Positions 15,052-22,916 of a DNA stretch of 53,247 bases are shown here, piece by piece. How positions within the stretch are numbered: position 1 is the first letter of the stretch; each line of letters opens with the position of its first letter. The DNA is taken from assembly GCA_002170535.1 (NCBI GenBank), contig NHDW01000006.1, positions 252,592-305,838 on the forward strand, in the 5' to 3' direction. Made by a program: the position numbers and the translations under genes. The stretch is from Methylococcaceae bacterium TMED69. Lineage in GTDB: Bacteria; Pseudomonadota; Gammaproteobacteria; Ga0077536. The notes under the pieces were generated by a model that had not been told where the DNA came from, did no database searches, and was given only the letters and a program-made list of their open reading frames with translations.

Positions 15052-18000
15052 TCAGTCTGTAAAGATTTCAAACCGTGACCATCTAGTACTTTTTCCAAAC
15101 GGGTTTTCAGCAACTTCTGCCACACAAACAGAATACGGATCTATTTTTGTCTGCCCATCCCAAGACCAGATGTTCATCCACTCTTGTTTACCGTTAGCTC
15201 CCATAACCTTGCAGCGAAGATATTTCTTGTTTGTTTTTGTGGTCCGGACCTGAGTAGAAATCATGATGAACCAATAGAAATATTTTCCGGAATATTCGTC
15301 TATCGGAAGCCACCCTTCTTGCCGAAACTTCTGGAGATACTTAGGCGGGACTACTTTTTCTACCGATACAGATCCAAGAAGATCCATGTCGTTTTTAATG
15401 ATTTCCTTTCTTGACCATTGTCCACAGCCTGAATTTTCCTCAATGGCCATTCTGAGTATATCTTGGCCCTCTCTTGGATTTCTTTTCAGTGATTTTCTTA
15501 GCTTCATCCAATTTGGAACAATCGCTTCATAGGCATGTTTATATGTTTCAAAAAGCTTACCATGCCCAACGATATCCATTGACTCTAAGGCTTGAATCCT
15601 AATCAGGCTTTCGACGGCACGCTTATTAAATTTAGACAATTTCCATTTGCCGTTTTCGTCCCAAAACATATCCCAAACAGATTCATAGGGACGGTTTTCC
15701 ACAATCTCATCAATAGCAGTATCTCCGATGCCTTTACATGATCTAAATGAAGGCATGAACTTTTTACCTGGCAAAATAGTCCAACTCTTCTCTGCAAAAT
15801 TAATATCAATGGGAACAATTTCGTAGCCTAAAGTCTGAACTTCGGAAAATGCTTTGCCGCGCTTATCAGGATTACCTTCCATTGATTCAAGATACGCGCA
15901 GAGCCATTCTTCTTCATAGTATGTCATTAACCATGCACAGTAGTAGGAGTCAATGGCATACGCGACAGCGTGAGACTTGTTAAACCCATAAGCTGCAAAA
16001 AGCATAATATCATCAAATAGCTTGCTAGCAATATGCGGCTTTACTCCGTTTTCAATACAACCACCTACAAACCTGTCCTCTAGAGCCTTTGCTTTAGCTA
16101 GAGCGTCACGCGAGGAACCCTGTGGTTTCATCATCTTTCTGACCGCGTTACATTCTGCCTTCGGAATACCAGCTACTTTGTTCGCGAGCTCCATAACCTG
16201 TTCCTGAAAGATTATACACCCGTATGTTTCTTTAAGGATTTCTTCGATTAGATGATGGCCATATTGAGCCTGATAATCTTTTTTGTTTCTTAGATACAGC
16301 CTGTCAACATTTGCTCCAAGTGGACCCGGCCTGTAAATAGAAGTCAAGGTCGCAATATCAACAATCGAACAAGGTTTTGCTTTTTTAAAGAGTTTTTGAG
16401 CGCCGGCTTGCGTACACTGAAAAATGCCGGCCCACTTACCTTTGTGATAAACATTTTTGTAAACGTTCTGATCGTCAAAGTCGATAGCGCCGTCAGCCAT
16501 GTTTTGATCGAACCAGTATTTTATTTGTCCAAAAGTTACTTCCTTGTATCCTTTTTGACGACGAAGGATTAGTTCGATAGTGCGCTCAATGATTCTCAGT
16601 GTTTCGAGACCGAGAAGATCAAACTTTACCCATCCAAAATTTTCTAGATGCTTGTAGCTAGCTCCTTCAACCCACGGGGTTTGCATTTCGCCGCGTGCCA
16701 AAATCAAAGGCATTCGTTCAGCGATGTTTTCTGAAACAATCACTCCGCCGGCGTGTCGACCAAGAGCCTTGTTTTGCTTGAATAATACATCAATAGGTTC
16801 AGCAATCTCTGGATGATCTGAAATAAGCTGCATGAATTTTGTACTATACTTTAGAGCCCACTCAAGCGTGGGTTCAACTGGGCCGTTGACCTCAACCCTG
16901 TCAGAACGAAGGCCGTTTTTAACGTCATTATCTAGCGTGCTTAGAGCTTTATTAACTTCTTTGAACTCAATTCCATAAAATCTGGAAATGTCTTTTACCA
17001 GTGATTTCAGTTTAAAAGTGTTATAATTTGAGATTGGAATAATGTTTTCATTGCCGAACTTGTTTCTCATTAGTTCTAGAAGTTTATCCCTATCTCCAAT
17101 ATCTGTGTCAATATCTGGCATATCCTTTCTGTTTGCCGAAAGGAAACGTTCAAACAGAAGACCATATCTCAACGGGTCAACATCTGTGATACCGAGTACA
17201 TAGTTAACAAGCGAACCTGCGCCAGAACCGCGACCTGGGCCAACGAACATGTGTTTTCTAGCAAGGTCAATAATAGCCTTTGTCGTCAGGAAATACTCTG
17301 AGAACTTTGCGTTTTTAATTACACGGAGTTCGTGCTTAAGCTGATTTATATACTCTGGGGTTGCTAGTCCCTTTTTGACCAGACCTTTTTTACACTCCTC
17401 AATCAAAGCCTGGTCTGCTGTTTTATTTTTTGGAATAACGTAAGAAGGTAGCTTTTGCGAACAGTCTGGCTCAATGTCTCCAATCATTTCGTAAGCTATG
17501 TCATGTGTTCTCTCTATCGCGGCGCAGACAGATTGGTCATCATAAAAACTCATTCCTTCGGTGGTCTCTATGTATGAATCCCATACCTGCTCGGCGTTCT
17601 TCGGATAAAGCTCACACTTTAGATCCTCCCTAGATTTGGGAAGGCTATCTGGATTAAACGTTCTTGAATTCATCCATCCAAGCTTCTTGTATAGTTCACG
17701 TTCCTTCCAGTGGTCTGGACTTGAATAGTGAGAGTCGCAAGTTACAATTAGTTTGTCTTGCAGGCTGTTTTGGTTGGCAAATTCAATTAGTGCCCGGTTA
17801 ACCAAGTGCTGAGCAGGTAGTTTGTTAAACTGAAGTTCAAGCATTACTGCATCCAGTCCGACCGAATTTACTAGTTGATCATAAGAATTTCCGATGTTCA
17901 TCATGACACGGTCTAGCAAAGATTTGTCATCTAACAAATTAGGGGTAAGATCGTCGAACTCAATACCCTGAACCTGTCTAAAAACCTCATAGCTTAGAGG

Positions 18001-18639
18001 GCCACCCAGACAAGCTGTTGAGATCATAAGGTGCCCACCCTTGGCTGCCTCTTTGATCATCTTATAATCGACTCGGGGGAACCTATAGAAACCTTCTTGA
18101 TATCCGCGTGAAATAAGATGGAAAAGCCGCTGAAGGCCAACTGAGGTTCTTGGCAAAACAACGAGATGGTGCCTTCTTTTAAGAGGGTCGAAAAACTTTC
18201 CTGATTTAGAAGCTGCCTCATCTTCAATTGTTAGGCCAGCGTCATCTTTTGCAATGTCAATTATTTCATCGTCATTATCAGTCATGACTACTAGCGGTGT
18301 TGCTAGTTCGTCTCTAAGTTTTTCCAATCTATAGATTTCAGACTGATTTCCTTTTTTTCTCGCTTGTTTAAGATCGTACTCGACCTGCCAAGCATTAAGA
18401 TCCGGATGCACATACATCTCGCATCCCGGAATAAATTTAAAGTTGGCGCCGGCTTTATTGAGCTTTTGCACATGAAGATAAGCATGTGCAAAGCTGTTCA
18501 TATGGCCGTGGTTAGTGATTGCGAAAGCACTCATTCCGTTTGAGCGTACAAAATCAATATGATCTTGTGGATAGTCAAGGCCGTCGAATGTTGAAAATCC
18601 ATCATGGGCGTGCAAACCCACAAACTTTGTTGGTTTCAT
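15052..18639 (-). CDS. DNA polymerase III alpha-type replicative polymerase (DnaE family)
   Basis: This 1195-residue C-family polymerase has an N-terminal PHP domain (GLHAHDGFS near residue 10, ITNHGHM near 41, GCEMYV near 72). The polymerase core has GPGRGSGAGS (~467), catalytic Asp509 and Asp511 in PDIDTD, GRHAGGVIV (~627) and the third Asp674 in VKFDLLGL. A helix-hairpin-helix (CKGIGDTAIDEI) and a C-terminal OB-like domain follow. It is close to the length of bacterial DnaE. It is likely the phage replicase. An AGGAG ribosome binding site precedes the ATG. Most T4-like phages use a B-family polymerase instead. Confidence 0.95.
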   Translation of the reverse strand: MKPTKFVGLHAHDGFSTFDGLDYPQDHIDFVRSNGMSAFAITNHGHMNSFAHAYLHVQKLNKAGANFKFIPGCEMYVHPDLNAWQVEYDLKQARKKGNQSEIYRLEKLRDELATPLVVMTDNDDEIIDIAKDDAGLTIEDEAASKSGKFFDPLKRRHHLVVLPRTSVGLQRLFHLISRGYQEGFYRFPRVDYKMIKEAAKGGHLMISTACLGGPLSYEVFRQVQGIEFDDLTPNLLDDKSLLDRVMMNIGNSYDQLVNSVGLDAVMLELQFNKLPAQHLVNRALIEFANQNSLQDKLIVTCDSHYSSPDHWKERELYKKLGWMNSRTFNPDSLPKSREDLKCELYPKNAEQVWDSYIETTEGMSFYDDQSVCAAIERTHDIAYEMIGDIEPDCSQKLPSYVIPKNKTADQALIEECKKGLVKKGLATPEYINQLKHELRVIKNAKFSEYFLTTKAIIDLARKHMFVGPGRGSGAGSLVNYVLGITDVDPLRYGLLFERFLSANRKDMPDIDTDIGDRDKLLELMRNKFGNENIIPISNYNTFKLKSLVKDISRFYGIEFKEVNKALSTLDNDVKNGLRSDRVEVNGPVEPTLEWALKYSTKFMQLISDHPEIAEPIDVLFKQNKALGRHAGGVIVSENIAERMPLILARGEMQTPWVEGASYKHLENFGWVKFDLLGLETLRIIERTIELILRRQKGYKEVTFGQIKYWFDQNMADGAIDFDDQNVYKNVYHKGKWAGIFQCTQAGAQKLFKKAKPCSIVDIATLTSIYRPGPLGANVDRLYLRNKKDYQAQYGHHLIEEILKETYGCIIFQEQVMELANKVAGIPKAECNAVRKMMKPQGSSRDALAKAKALEDRFVGGCIENGVKPHIASKLFDDIMLFAAYGFNKSHAVAYAIDSYYCAWLMTYYEEEWLCAYLESMEGNPDKRGKAFSEVQTLGYEIVPIDINFAEKSWTILPGKKFMPSFRSCKGIGDTAIDEIVENRPYESVWDMFWDENGKWKLSKFNKRAVESLIRIQALESMDIVGHGKLFETYKHAYEAIVPNWMKLRKSLKRNPREGQDILRMAIEENSGCGQWSRKEIIKNDMDLLGSVSVEKVVPPKYLQKFRQEGWLPIDEYSGKYFYWFIMISTQVRTTKTNKKYLRCKVMGANGKQEWMNIWSWDGQTKIDPYSVCVAEVAENPFGKSTRWSRFEIFTD

Positions 18640-18660
18640 TAAGAACTCCTAGGTTATATT

Positions 18661-18849
18661 TTATTTTACAGTTTTCTTGTGTGATTTACAGTGTTTTATT
18701 TCGCGTTTTGCCACCGCTGCGTAAATAACACCCGATAAAAAAAACACTACTCCTATTTGTTCTACTATTTCAATCCCTCTTTTTAAAAAGGGTTTAATTC
18801 TAATCTTTTTTCTATGGGTTGTTTTTTCCCTTTCCCATGGCTCTGACAT
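18661..18849 (-). CDS. Small basic membrane protein
   Basis: I choose the ATG at 18849 (MSEPWEREK) because AAGGAG lies five bases upstream; an in-frame GTG two codons earlier overlaps that site. The 62-residue product has a charged, basic N-terminus, one transmembrane helix (about residues 32-48, around IGVVFFLSGVIYAAV) and a basic tail. It is the first gene after the duplicated upstream element at 18876-18913. Function unknown. Confidence 0.65.
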   Translation of the reverse strand: MSEPWEREKTTHRKKIRIKPFLKRGIEIVEQIGVVFFLSGVIYAAVAKREIKHCKSHKKTVK

Positions 18850-18875
18850 TTGCACTCCTTTATATCATTATATAC

Positions 18876-18913
18876 ACATATATAATGTAACACTATCTAG
18901 ATCTTACTGCACA
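18876..18913 (-). promoter_or_regulatory. Conserved 38-bp upstream element, copy 1
   Basis: In transcript direction the element reads TGTGCAG, 11 variable bases, then TAGTGTTACATTATATATGT, ending 26 bases before the ATG at 18849. A second copy occurs at 50817-50854. The stretch TGTTACATT could act as an extended -10 box. It is probably a phage promoter or a regulator binding site. Confidence 0.6.
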
Positions 18914-18916
18914 AGT

Positions 18917-19642
18917 TTAGAGATCTAATTTTGATATTTTATCAATTAAAATATCTTTATCGGGTACGGGTATATTTTGACTAGCTAGCAAGAAACTGAT
19001 TATTAAAACCCTTTTTTCTATATTTTCCCAACTCGTTCCCCATTCCCAGGTAACAGACTGCTGAATCTCATGAATTTTAACCGCTGATTTATTATATAGA
19101 ACATCTAATTTTGACATCTGTTTTTTCCCAGATAGCTTTTCTGTAAATCTATCCAAGAGAACTCCTAAATACAATATCTCATCCCAGTTTTCTTGATCGT
19201 GAGCCGCCATGGCGTTTTCCATGGTAGAATTTCTTAAAAATCTTTCCTCTATTGACAATTCTTTAGATATTAGTTTATCTGGATGGCATATCTTCATTAT
19301 TTCTCTCCATATCTCCTTTGCCCATGCTGGAATTGTAATGGGGTCTGATTCTTCTGGATCCGTGTTTAGATTTTCCGTATTTTTATTTTCTTTTTCCTTG
19401 CTTTGAAAAAAAGAATCATCATCAGTATCTTCTCCAAAAATAGTAAGAGAATTAGTTGATGATGATTCGGATTGTTTTGCTGATTTTGAAATATTTTCAG
19501 ATTTTATTATAGAGATAATGTTTTCAATTTCTATAGCATAATCTTTGTTCTGTAATGACATTTCTTCCGCCATAAGCCTAGTGCTTTTAACTAGCTTTGC
19601 AGAAGAAACTATTCTCTTTTTGTAGGCTTTAGATAGACCCAC
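18917..19642 (-). CDS. J-domain-containing protein
   Basis: This 241-residue protein starts at a GTG with GGAGATA upstream. It has a helical N-terminal part, a disordered Ser/Asp/Glu-rich linker (about 50-100) and a C-terminal J-like domain where IWREIMKICHPDKL contains the H-P-D tripeptide (120-122) between helices, as in DnaJ co-chaperones that stimulate Hsp70 ATPase. No glycine/zinc-finger DnaJ regions are present. It could recruit host DnaK to phage assembly or replication. No Hsp70 gene is in the window. Confidence 0.75.
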   Translation of the reverse strand: MGLSKAYKKRIVSSAKLVKSTRLMAEEMSLQNKDYAIEIENIISIIKSENISKSAKQSESSSTNSLTIFGEDTDDDSFFQSKEKENKNTENLNTDPEESDPITIPAWAKEIWREIMKICHPDKLISKELSIEERFLRNSTMENAMAAHDQENWDEILYLGVLLDRFTEKLSGKKQMSKLDVLYNKSAVKIHEIQQSVTWEWGTSWENIEKRVLIISFLLASQNIPVPDKDILIDKISKLDL

Positions 19643-19652
19643 ATTTTATCTC

Positions 19653-19886
19653 CTAATCAAAAAGATTTTTCTTTTGAGATGCCTGTTTTTCTTGAAGCTC
19701 TTGAAGCATGTCCTGAACATTTGATTCAAACTGAGCAGCGAATTCTGGGGATACCTCTATTTTTCCATCTGTTACAACAAAATTCATTTGCCTTAAATGG
19801 TCTACAATATCAGTACCTGTTAAAATTGCCAACTGTAAACATTTTGCGACCTGGCCAATTGTATTATCTGTTAATTTTGCATTCAT
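19653..19886 (-). CDS. Small hypothetical protein
   Basis: This 77-residue predicted helical protein (MNAKLTDNTIGQVAKCLQ...) has a Gln/Lys-rich C-terminus. It sits four bases downstream of the ClpS stop and ten bases before the J-domain gene. The placement between two proteostasis-related genes is suggestive but no family is recognised. Confidence 0.65.
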   Translation of the reverse strand: MNAKLTDNTIGQVAKCLQLAILTGTDIVDHLRQMNFVVTDGKIEVSPEFAAQFESNVQDMLQELQEKQASQKKNLFD

Positions 19887-19890
19887 TATT

Positions 19891-20235
19891 TTACTCCACT
19901 TTTTCTGCTTTTGCCAACAGGGGAAAACCTGCCCGCCTAAAGAACTGTACCACTTTTAATGTTTTTGTATCCGCTATTTCTTTGGAATATGGTCCACCTG
20001 CAATGCCTTTTTCTTTTTCATGAATGTCCAACGTTATTTTTGTAGCTTTTTCTACAGAGTGATGAAAAAAGTGGCACAATGAAATTGTTACCAAATCCAT
20101 CGGTGTGAAATCATCATTGTAATATATTACTTGGTATTTGGAGGGTTTTTGAATTTTATTTTTAGATTTTTCTTTGTCTAGAAGATCTACTCCCATACCC
20201 GAATCTGATTTTTGTGATTTCTTGTTTTGTGGCAT
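19891..20235 (-). CDS. clpS: ClpS-like adaptor protein
   Basis: The 114-residue sequence matches ClpS: KYQVIYYNDDFTPMDLVT includes the N-D-D triad (40-42) that holds the substrate amino terminus, DIHEKEKG contains the conserved His (72) and SKEIADTKTLKVV matches the following helix. ClpS delivers N-degron substrates to ClpAP. The N-terminal 30 residues are Lys/Ser-rich, as in cellular ClpS extensions. A ClpP homologue lies about 6 kb downstream in map position (26.2-26.9 kb). It may redirect host Clp proteolysis. Confidence 0.88.
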   Translation of the reverse strand: MPQNKKSQKSDSGMGVDLLDKEKSKNKIQKPSKYQVIYYNDDFTPMDLVTISLCHFFHHSVEKATKITLDIHEKEKGIAGGPYSKEIADTKTLKVVQFFRRAGFPLLAKAEKVE

Positions 20236-20236
20236 T

Positions 20237-20449
20237 TTAAATTTCTCTCTTTGAGAAGCATTTTACAATGCCATCTCTGTAAAAAAGAACGAACTCCCCT
20301 TCTTCTGGTTCGCATACAGATGTTTCTTTCGGTACGTCCATGGTATGAATAATATTTCCCATCATGTACTCTACAGATATCATATTGTTTGATATGTCGT
20401 CTACCGTTCCTAAAAACAACATTCCTGCTGCTAGCATCTCGTTAATCAT
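20237..20449 (-). CDS. Small hypothetical SH3-like protein
   Basis: The ATG at 20449 overlaps the upstream glycosylase stop (TAATG) and has AGAGG nine bases before it, so I prefer it to the upstream TTG. The 70-residue product (MINEMLAAGMLFLGTVDDI...) alternates short strands in a way that suggests a small beta barrel. Function unknown. Confidence 0.65.
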   Translation of the reverse strand: MINEMLAAGMLFLGTVDDISNNMISVEYMMGNIIHTMDVPKETSVCEPEEGEFVLFYRDGIVKCFSKREI

Positions 20450-21213
20450 TATTTTTGCACCTCTGGAACCCAATACGTAGATCTTTTATCATCCGTCTGT
20501 TCTTTTATGACTTCATTTCCATCCGGATCTTTTGATTTGCCATATATCAAAAATTTGCTATTGTTATAACTATGGTTTTGGTATGATTCGTTCATCACCC
20601 TTTTAATGGATCTATTTAAAACCGCTAACTCCCCATCACTTAAATCACACACTTTTTTGTGTGGTGAGATTTGAGATAGCCATAAGCTGTCTGATTTAAT
20701 ATAGTTTCCAACTCCTGCAATAATAGATTGGTCCATTAGAGCTTTTGTTATTCCCCAGTTTGGCTTTGTTTTTATTCTAGATATAAAAAGTTTGTCAGAA
20801 ACATCCTCAGACAACATGTCTGGGCCTAAGGACTTTAGCTTTTCTAGTATGTTGTGTTTTCCACGTACAACCTTGAAAGTTCCAAAGTTCCTTTGGTCGT
20901 TGTAAAAAATTGAAACACCCCCAGAAAAAGTAAACCCTAATCTAGAGTGCTTTGATTTTTTACTACTCCAATTTCCTGTCAATCCTAACGTAGAATAAAC
21001 AAATGTTTCGTTGTCGCAAATCCAATAACAGAATTTGCCATGAACTCCCGGGCCAACAATCTTTAAAGGAAGCTGCATCTGCAGATCTTTCCATCCAGAT
21101 GGCTCTTTCTTTATATAGCGGCCTGATAAAATCTCAGCAGAAATTAATGTTTTTCCTGATATTAATCTCGCTAAATTTTCGCCTATTTTTTTTACTTCTG
21201 GACCTTCTGGCAC
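20449..21213 (-). CDS. Fpg/Nei-family DNA glycosylase with zincless finger
   Basis: A GTG at 21213, with GGAGG five bases upstream, gives the mature family start P-E-G-P-E-V after Met removal; the catalytic Pro must be N-terminal, so the longer upstream starts are wrong. The 254-residue product has the central helix-two-turn-helix (ALMDQSIIAGVGNYIKSDSLW), where the N-K-S-D-like asparagine follows G-V-G. The C-terminal finger region (YGKSKDPDG...RSTYWVPEVQK) lacks all four zinc cysteines but keeps the R-S-T-Y turn. It removes oxidised bases from DNA. A zincless finger is known from NEIL1, plant Fpg and mimivirus Nei. Confidence 0.88.
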   Translation of the reverse strand: MPEGPEVKKIGENLARLISGKTLISAEILSGRYIKKEPSGWKDLQMQLPLKIVGPGVHGKFCYWICDNETFVYSTLGLTGNWSSKKSKHSRLGFTFSGGVSIFYNDQRNFGTFKVVRGKHNILEKLKSLGPDMLSEDVSDKLFISRIKTKPNWGITKALMDQSIIAGVGNYIKSDSLWLSQISPHKKVCDLSDGELAVLNRSIKRVMNESYQNHSYNNSKFLIYGKSKDPDGNEVIKEQTDDKRSTYWVPEVQK

Positions 21214-21241
21214 AAAATCCTCCAAAACAAAACTCATATTA

Positions 21242-21270
21242 ATTATAAGCCTATACTTTAGTTTGTACAA
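21242..21270 (-). promoter_or_regulatory. Sigma70-like promoter of the glycosylase gene
   Basis: On the minus strand TTGTAC (21270-21265), a 17-base spacer and TATAAT (21247-21242) precede the glycosylase. Transcription would begin near 21235, downstream of the ATG codons in the longer reading frame, which independently supports the GTG start at 21213. Confidence 0.6.
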
Positions 21271-21375
21271 GTAATATTAAAAAAGAGGATTCCTAATTCC
21301 AGGTTTAAAAGTTTTTGCGACCACGAGCATCAGTAAATAATTACGGACATCCAGGAGATCCTTCAAAGTTTTAAT

Positions 21376-21699
21376 TTAAAAAGATTTTAATAATGCTAAG
21401 GCACACCCCATAGCGAATTGTACAACCATAAATATTGTAACCGCTTTTGTTTTGAATAATTTTAGTTGCTCGACTTCAGATTTCAACTCTGCTAACTGAA
21501 CAGGAGAAGCAACATCATCTATTCTTTCTTTCCATTTTGAAAGTTCTTGTACTTTGTCTTCCCTTGCTTGTATTTGTGCAATCTCTTGCTTTAATTCAGT
21601 AACTTGAATCTGCAATTGATTGATGCTAGCTGCAAGCGTTTCTAATTCTTTAAGAACTAATTTGGAGTATTCTCCCCAACCATTTTCGCCCGTCGACAT
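21376..21699 (-). CDS. Coiled-coil protein with C-terminal membrane anchor
   Basis: This 107-residue protein is predominantly coiled coil (about residues 15-80, heptad-like Leu/Ile with Glu/Lys/Gln) followed by one transmembrane helix (about 86-104) and a two- to three-residue tail. The architecture resembles small phage membrane coiled-coil proteins such as XhlA-type proteins, but this is only architectural. Function unknown. Confidence 0.65.
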   Translation of the reverse strand: MSTGENGWGEYSKLVLKELETLAASINQLQIQVTELKQEIAQIQAREDKVQELSKWKERIDDVASPVQLAELKSEVEQLKLFKTKAVTIFMVVQFAMGCALALLKSF

Positions 21700-21755
21700 A
21701 ATTTTCTCCTGAAAAATTTAATATATTATCAACCAAACGAACAATCAAACATGTT

Positions 21756-21783
21756 AATAAGTATGGACTCTAAAATACTTATT
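21756..21783 (-). other. Hairpin overlapping the ThyX stop
   Basis: A perfect 9-bp inverted repeat (AATAAGTAT and ATACTTATT) with a 10-base loop spans the end of the ThyX gene. No run of T follows on the transcript strand, so it is at best a weak terminator or an RNA-end stabiliser. Confidence 0.35.
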
Positions 21784-22462
21784 CTATGTTTTTTATTTCC
21801 CTAAATTTTGCTATAGCTGTTGGCCACAGTGGTTCTACTATGCTTAAACACGCCTGTGCAACCTTTTGAATTTCCCATTGAGCCCCCTCGTGGGACCTGA
21901 GAACAACAAATTTAATTAAATTATTTAGATTGCATGTTCCGTAATATTCGGTGTACATATTCTGAGGAAGAACGCCTCTAGCCTGCTCTCTACATACTCC
22001 TGATTCCAACATTTTATTGTAAAGATCAACAGACATTTGGTGATGAAGGCTAACTGCTTCATCGCAATCACTTCCGCACGAAAGTACTGGATTTGTTATA
22101 TCATTATTAGAGGCTTGTCTATTTGATTTGTGCTGGGTTCTGAAGATGTCTGGTTCGTAGAACCTTAGATTCTCCGCAGTATAGCGACGAGAAATTTCAT
22201 TATAAGACCAAGTTCTATGACGATGGTGCTGACTACGCACAAACAGAGGAACGACAAACCTAAACGTAGCAACATTGTGCTCAAGGGTCGAAGTATGCTT
22301 GTGTCTAATAAGATATTTAACCAGTTTTTCATCTTTTTCATCCATCACCTTTTTGTGTTTTCCAAAAGATACTCGTGCAGCGTTGACGACAGTAATGTCC
22401 TCTCCCATGTGTTGAATATATTCAACGCACCCAATTCCATCTCCGTAAAGATCGATTTTCAT
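21779..22462 (-). CDS. thyX: Flavin-dependent thymidylate synthase ThyX
   Basis: This 227-residue enzyme converts dUMP to dTMP using methylenetetrahydrofolate, FAD and NADPH. The diagnostic motif RHRTWSYNEISRRY (residues 81-94) matches RHRxxSxNExSxRY exactly. Further family features are HTSTLEHN in the N-terminal part and QARGVLPQN near the C-terminal third, where R and the following helix bind substrate. Its ATG overlaps the stop of the 42-residue gene upstream (ATGA). Confidence 0.95.
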   Translation of the reverse strand: MKIDLYGDGIGCVEYIQHMGEDITVVNAARVSFGKHKKVMDEKDEKLVKYLIRHKHTSTLEHNVATFRFVVPLFVRSQHHRHRTWSYNEISRRYTAENLRFYEPDIFRTQHKSNRQASNNDITNPVLSCGSDCDEAVSLHHQMSVDLYNKMLESGVCREQARGVLPQNMYTEYYGTCNLNNLIKFVVLRSHEGAQWEIQKVAQACLSIVEPLWPTAIAKFREIKNIE

Positions 22463-22587
22463 TTTTTGCCCGGCGGAAGTGTTTTATCATGAATTTTATT
22501 GGCGAGTTTTGTCATTCCTAAAAGGCTAAATATCTCCATCAAAGGATGACCTACAATATTATGAAGGGTATATCTAAATCTTTTCAT
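22459..22587 (-). CDS. 42-residue small conserved-looking protein
   Basis: This short gene fills the gap between the HAD gene and thyX with ATGA overlaps at both ends, strong evidence that it is translated. The product reads MKRFRYTLHNIVGHPLMEIF then a segment ending NKIHDKTLPPGKK. An HN-(I/V)-xHPLM segment followed by HDKTLP is a pattern I recall in tiny phage proteins of unknown role. No membrane segment is obvious. Confidence 0.75.
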   Translation of the reverse strand: MKRFRYTLHNIVGHPLMEIFSLLGMTKLANKIHDKTLPPGKK

Positions 22588-22910
22588 CGAAGTCCCTCTG
22601 GAAGAAATGAAGCAAATACAGATTTATTATCTATCCAGTGATACTCTTCATCATCGCTGATTCTTGGCTTATTGTAACAAACCGATTCATAAGGATAGCC
22701 ATGGACGTTAAGCCATTCCTCAGTTACTTCCGCATGCTCTGATGTTCTTGATGTAAAAAAAGTTACCCTATCTCCTTTGCTGTACAGTTCTTTTACCTTT
22801 GCTAGTGATCCCGGGAGTGGTTTAGCAGTACCAAATCTGTATGCTTCTTCGTTGGGTATATCTTCACACACTGTTCCGTCTATGTCGATTAGCCAAATTG
22901 TTTTTTTCAT
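22584..22910 (-). CDS. HAD-superfamily phosphatase-like protein
   Basis: This 108-residue protein has HAD motif I as LIDIDGTVCED (nucleophile Asp and acid/base Asp), motif II as FFTSRTSEH and a C-terminal acidic WIDNKSV, where motif IV usually has two Asp. It is a minimal, capless HAD domain. Substrate unknown; small sugar phosphates or polynucleotide 3'-phosphates are possibilities. It overlaps the 42-residue gene by ATGA. Confidence 0.8.
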   Translation of the reverse strand: MKKTIWLIDIDGTVCEDIPNEEAYRFGTAKPLPGSLAKVKELYSKGDRVTFFTSRTSEHAEVTEEWLNVHGYPYESVCYNKPRISDDEEYHWIDNKSVFASFLPEGLR

Positions 22911-22916
22911 AATTCC

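Noticed and set aside
21271-21375. A small RNA or 17-codon peptide (MLVVAKTFKPGIRN...) in the gap before the glycosylase
   Set aside because: No SD before the ATG and no convincing terminator; only the promoter is supported.
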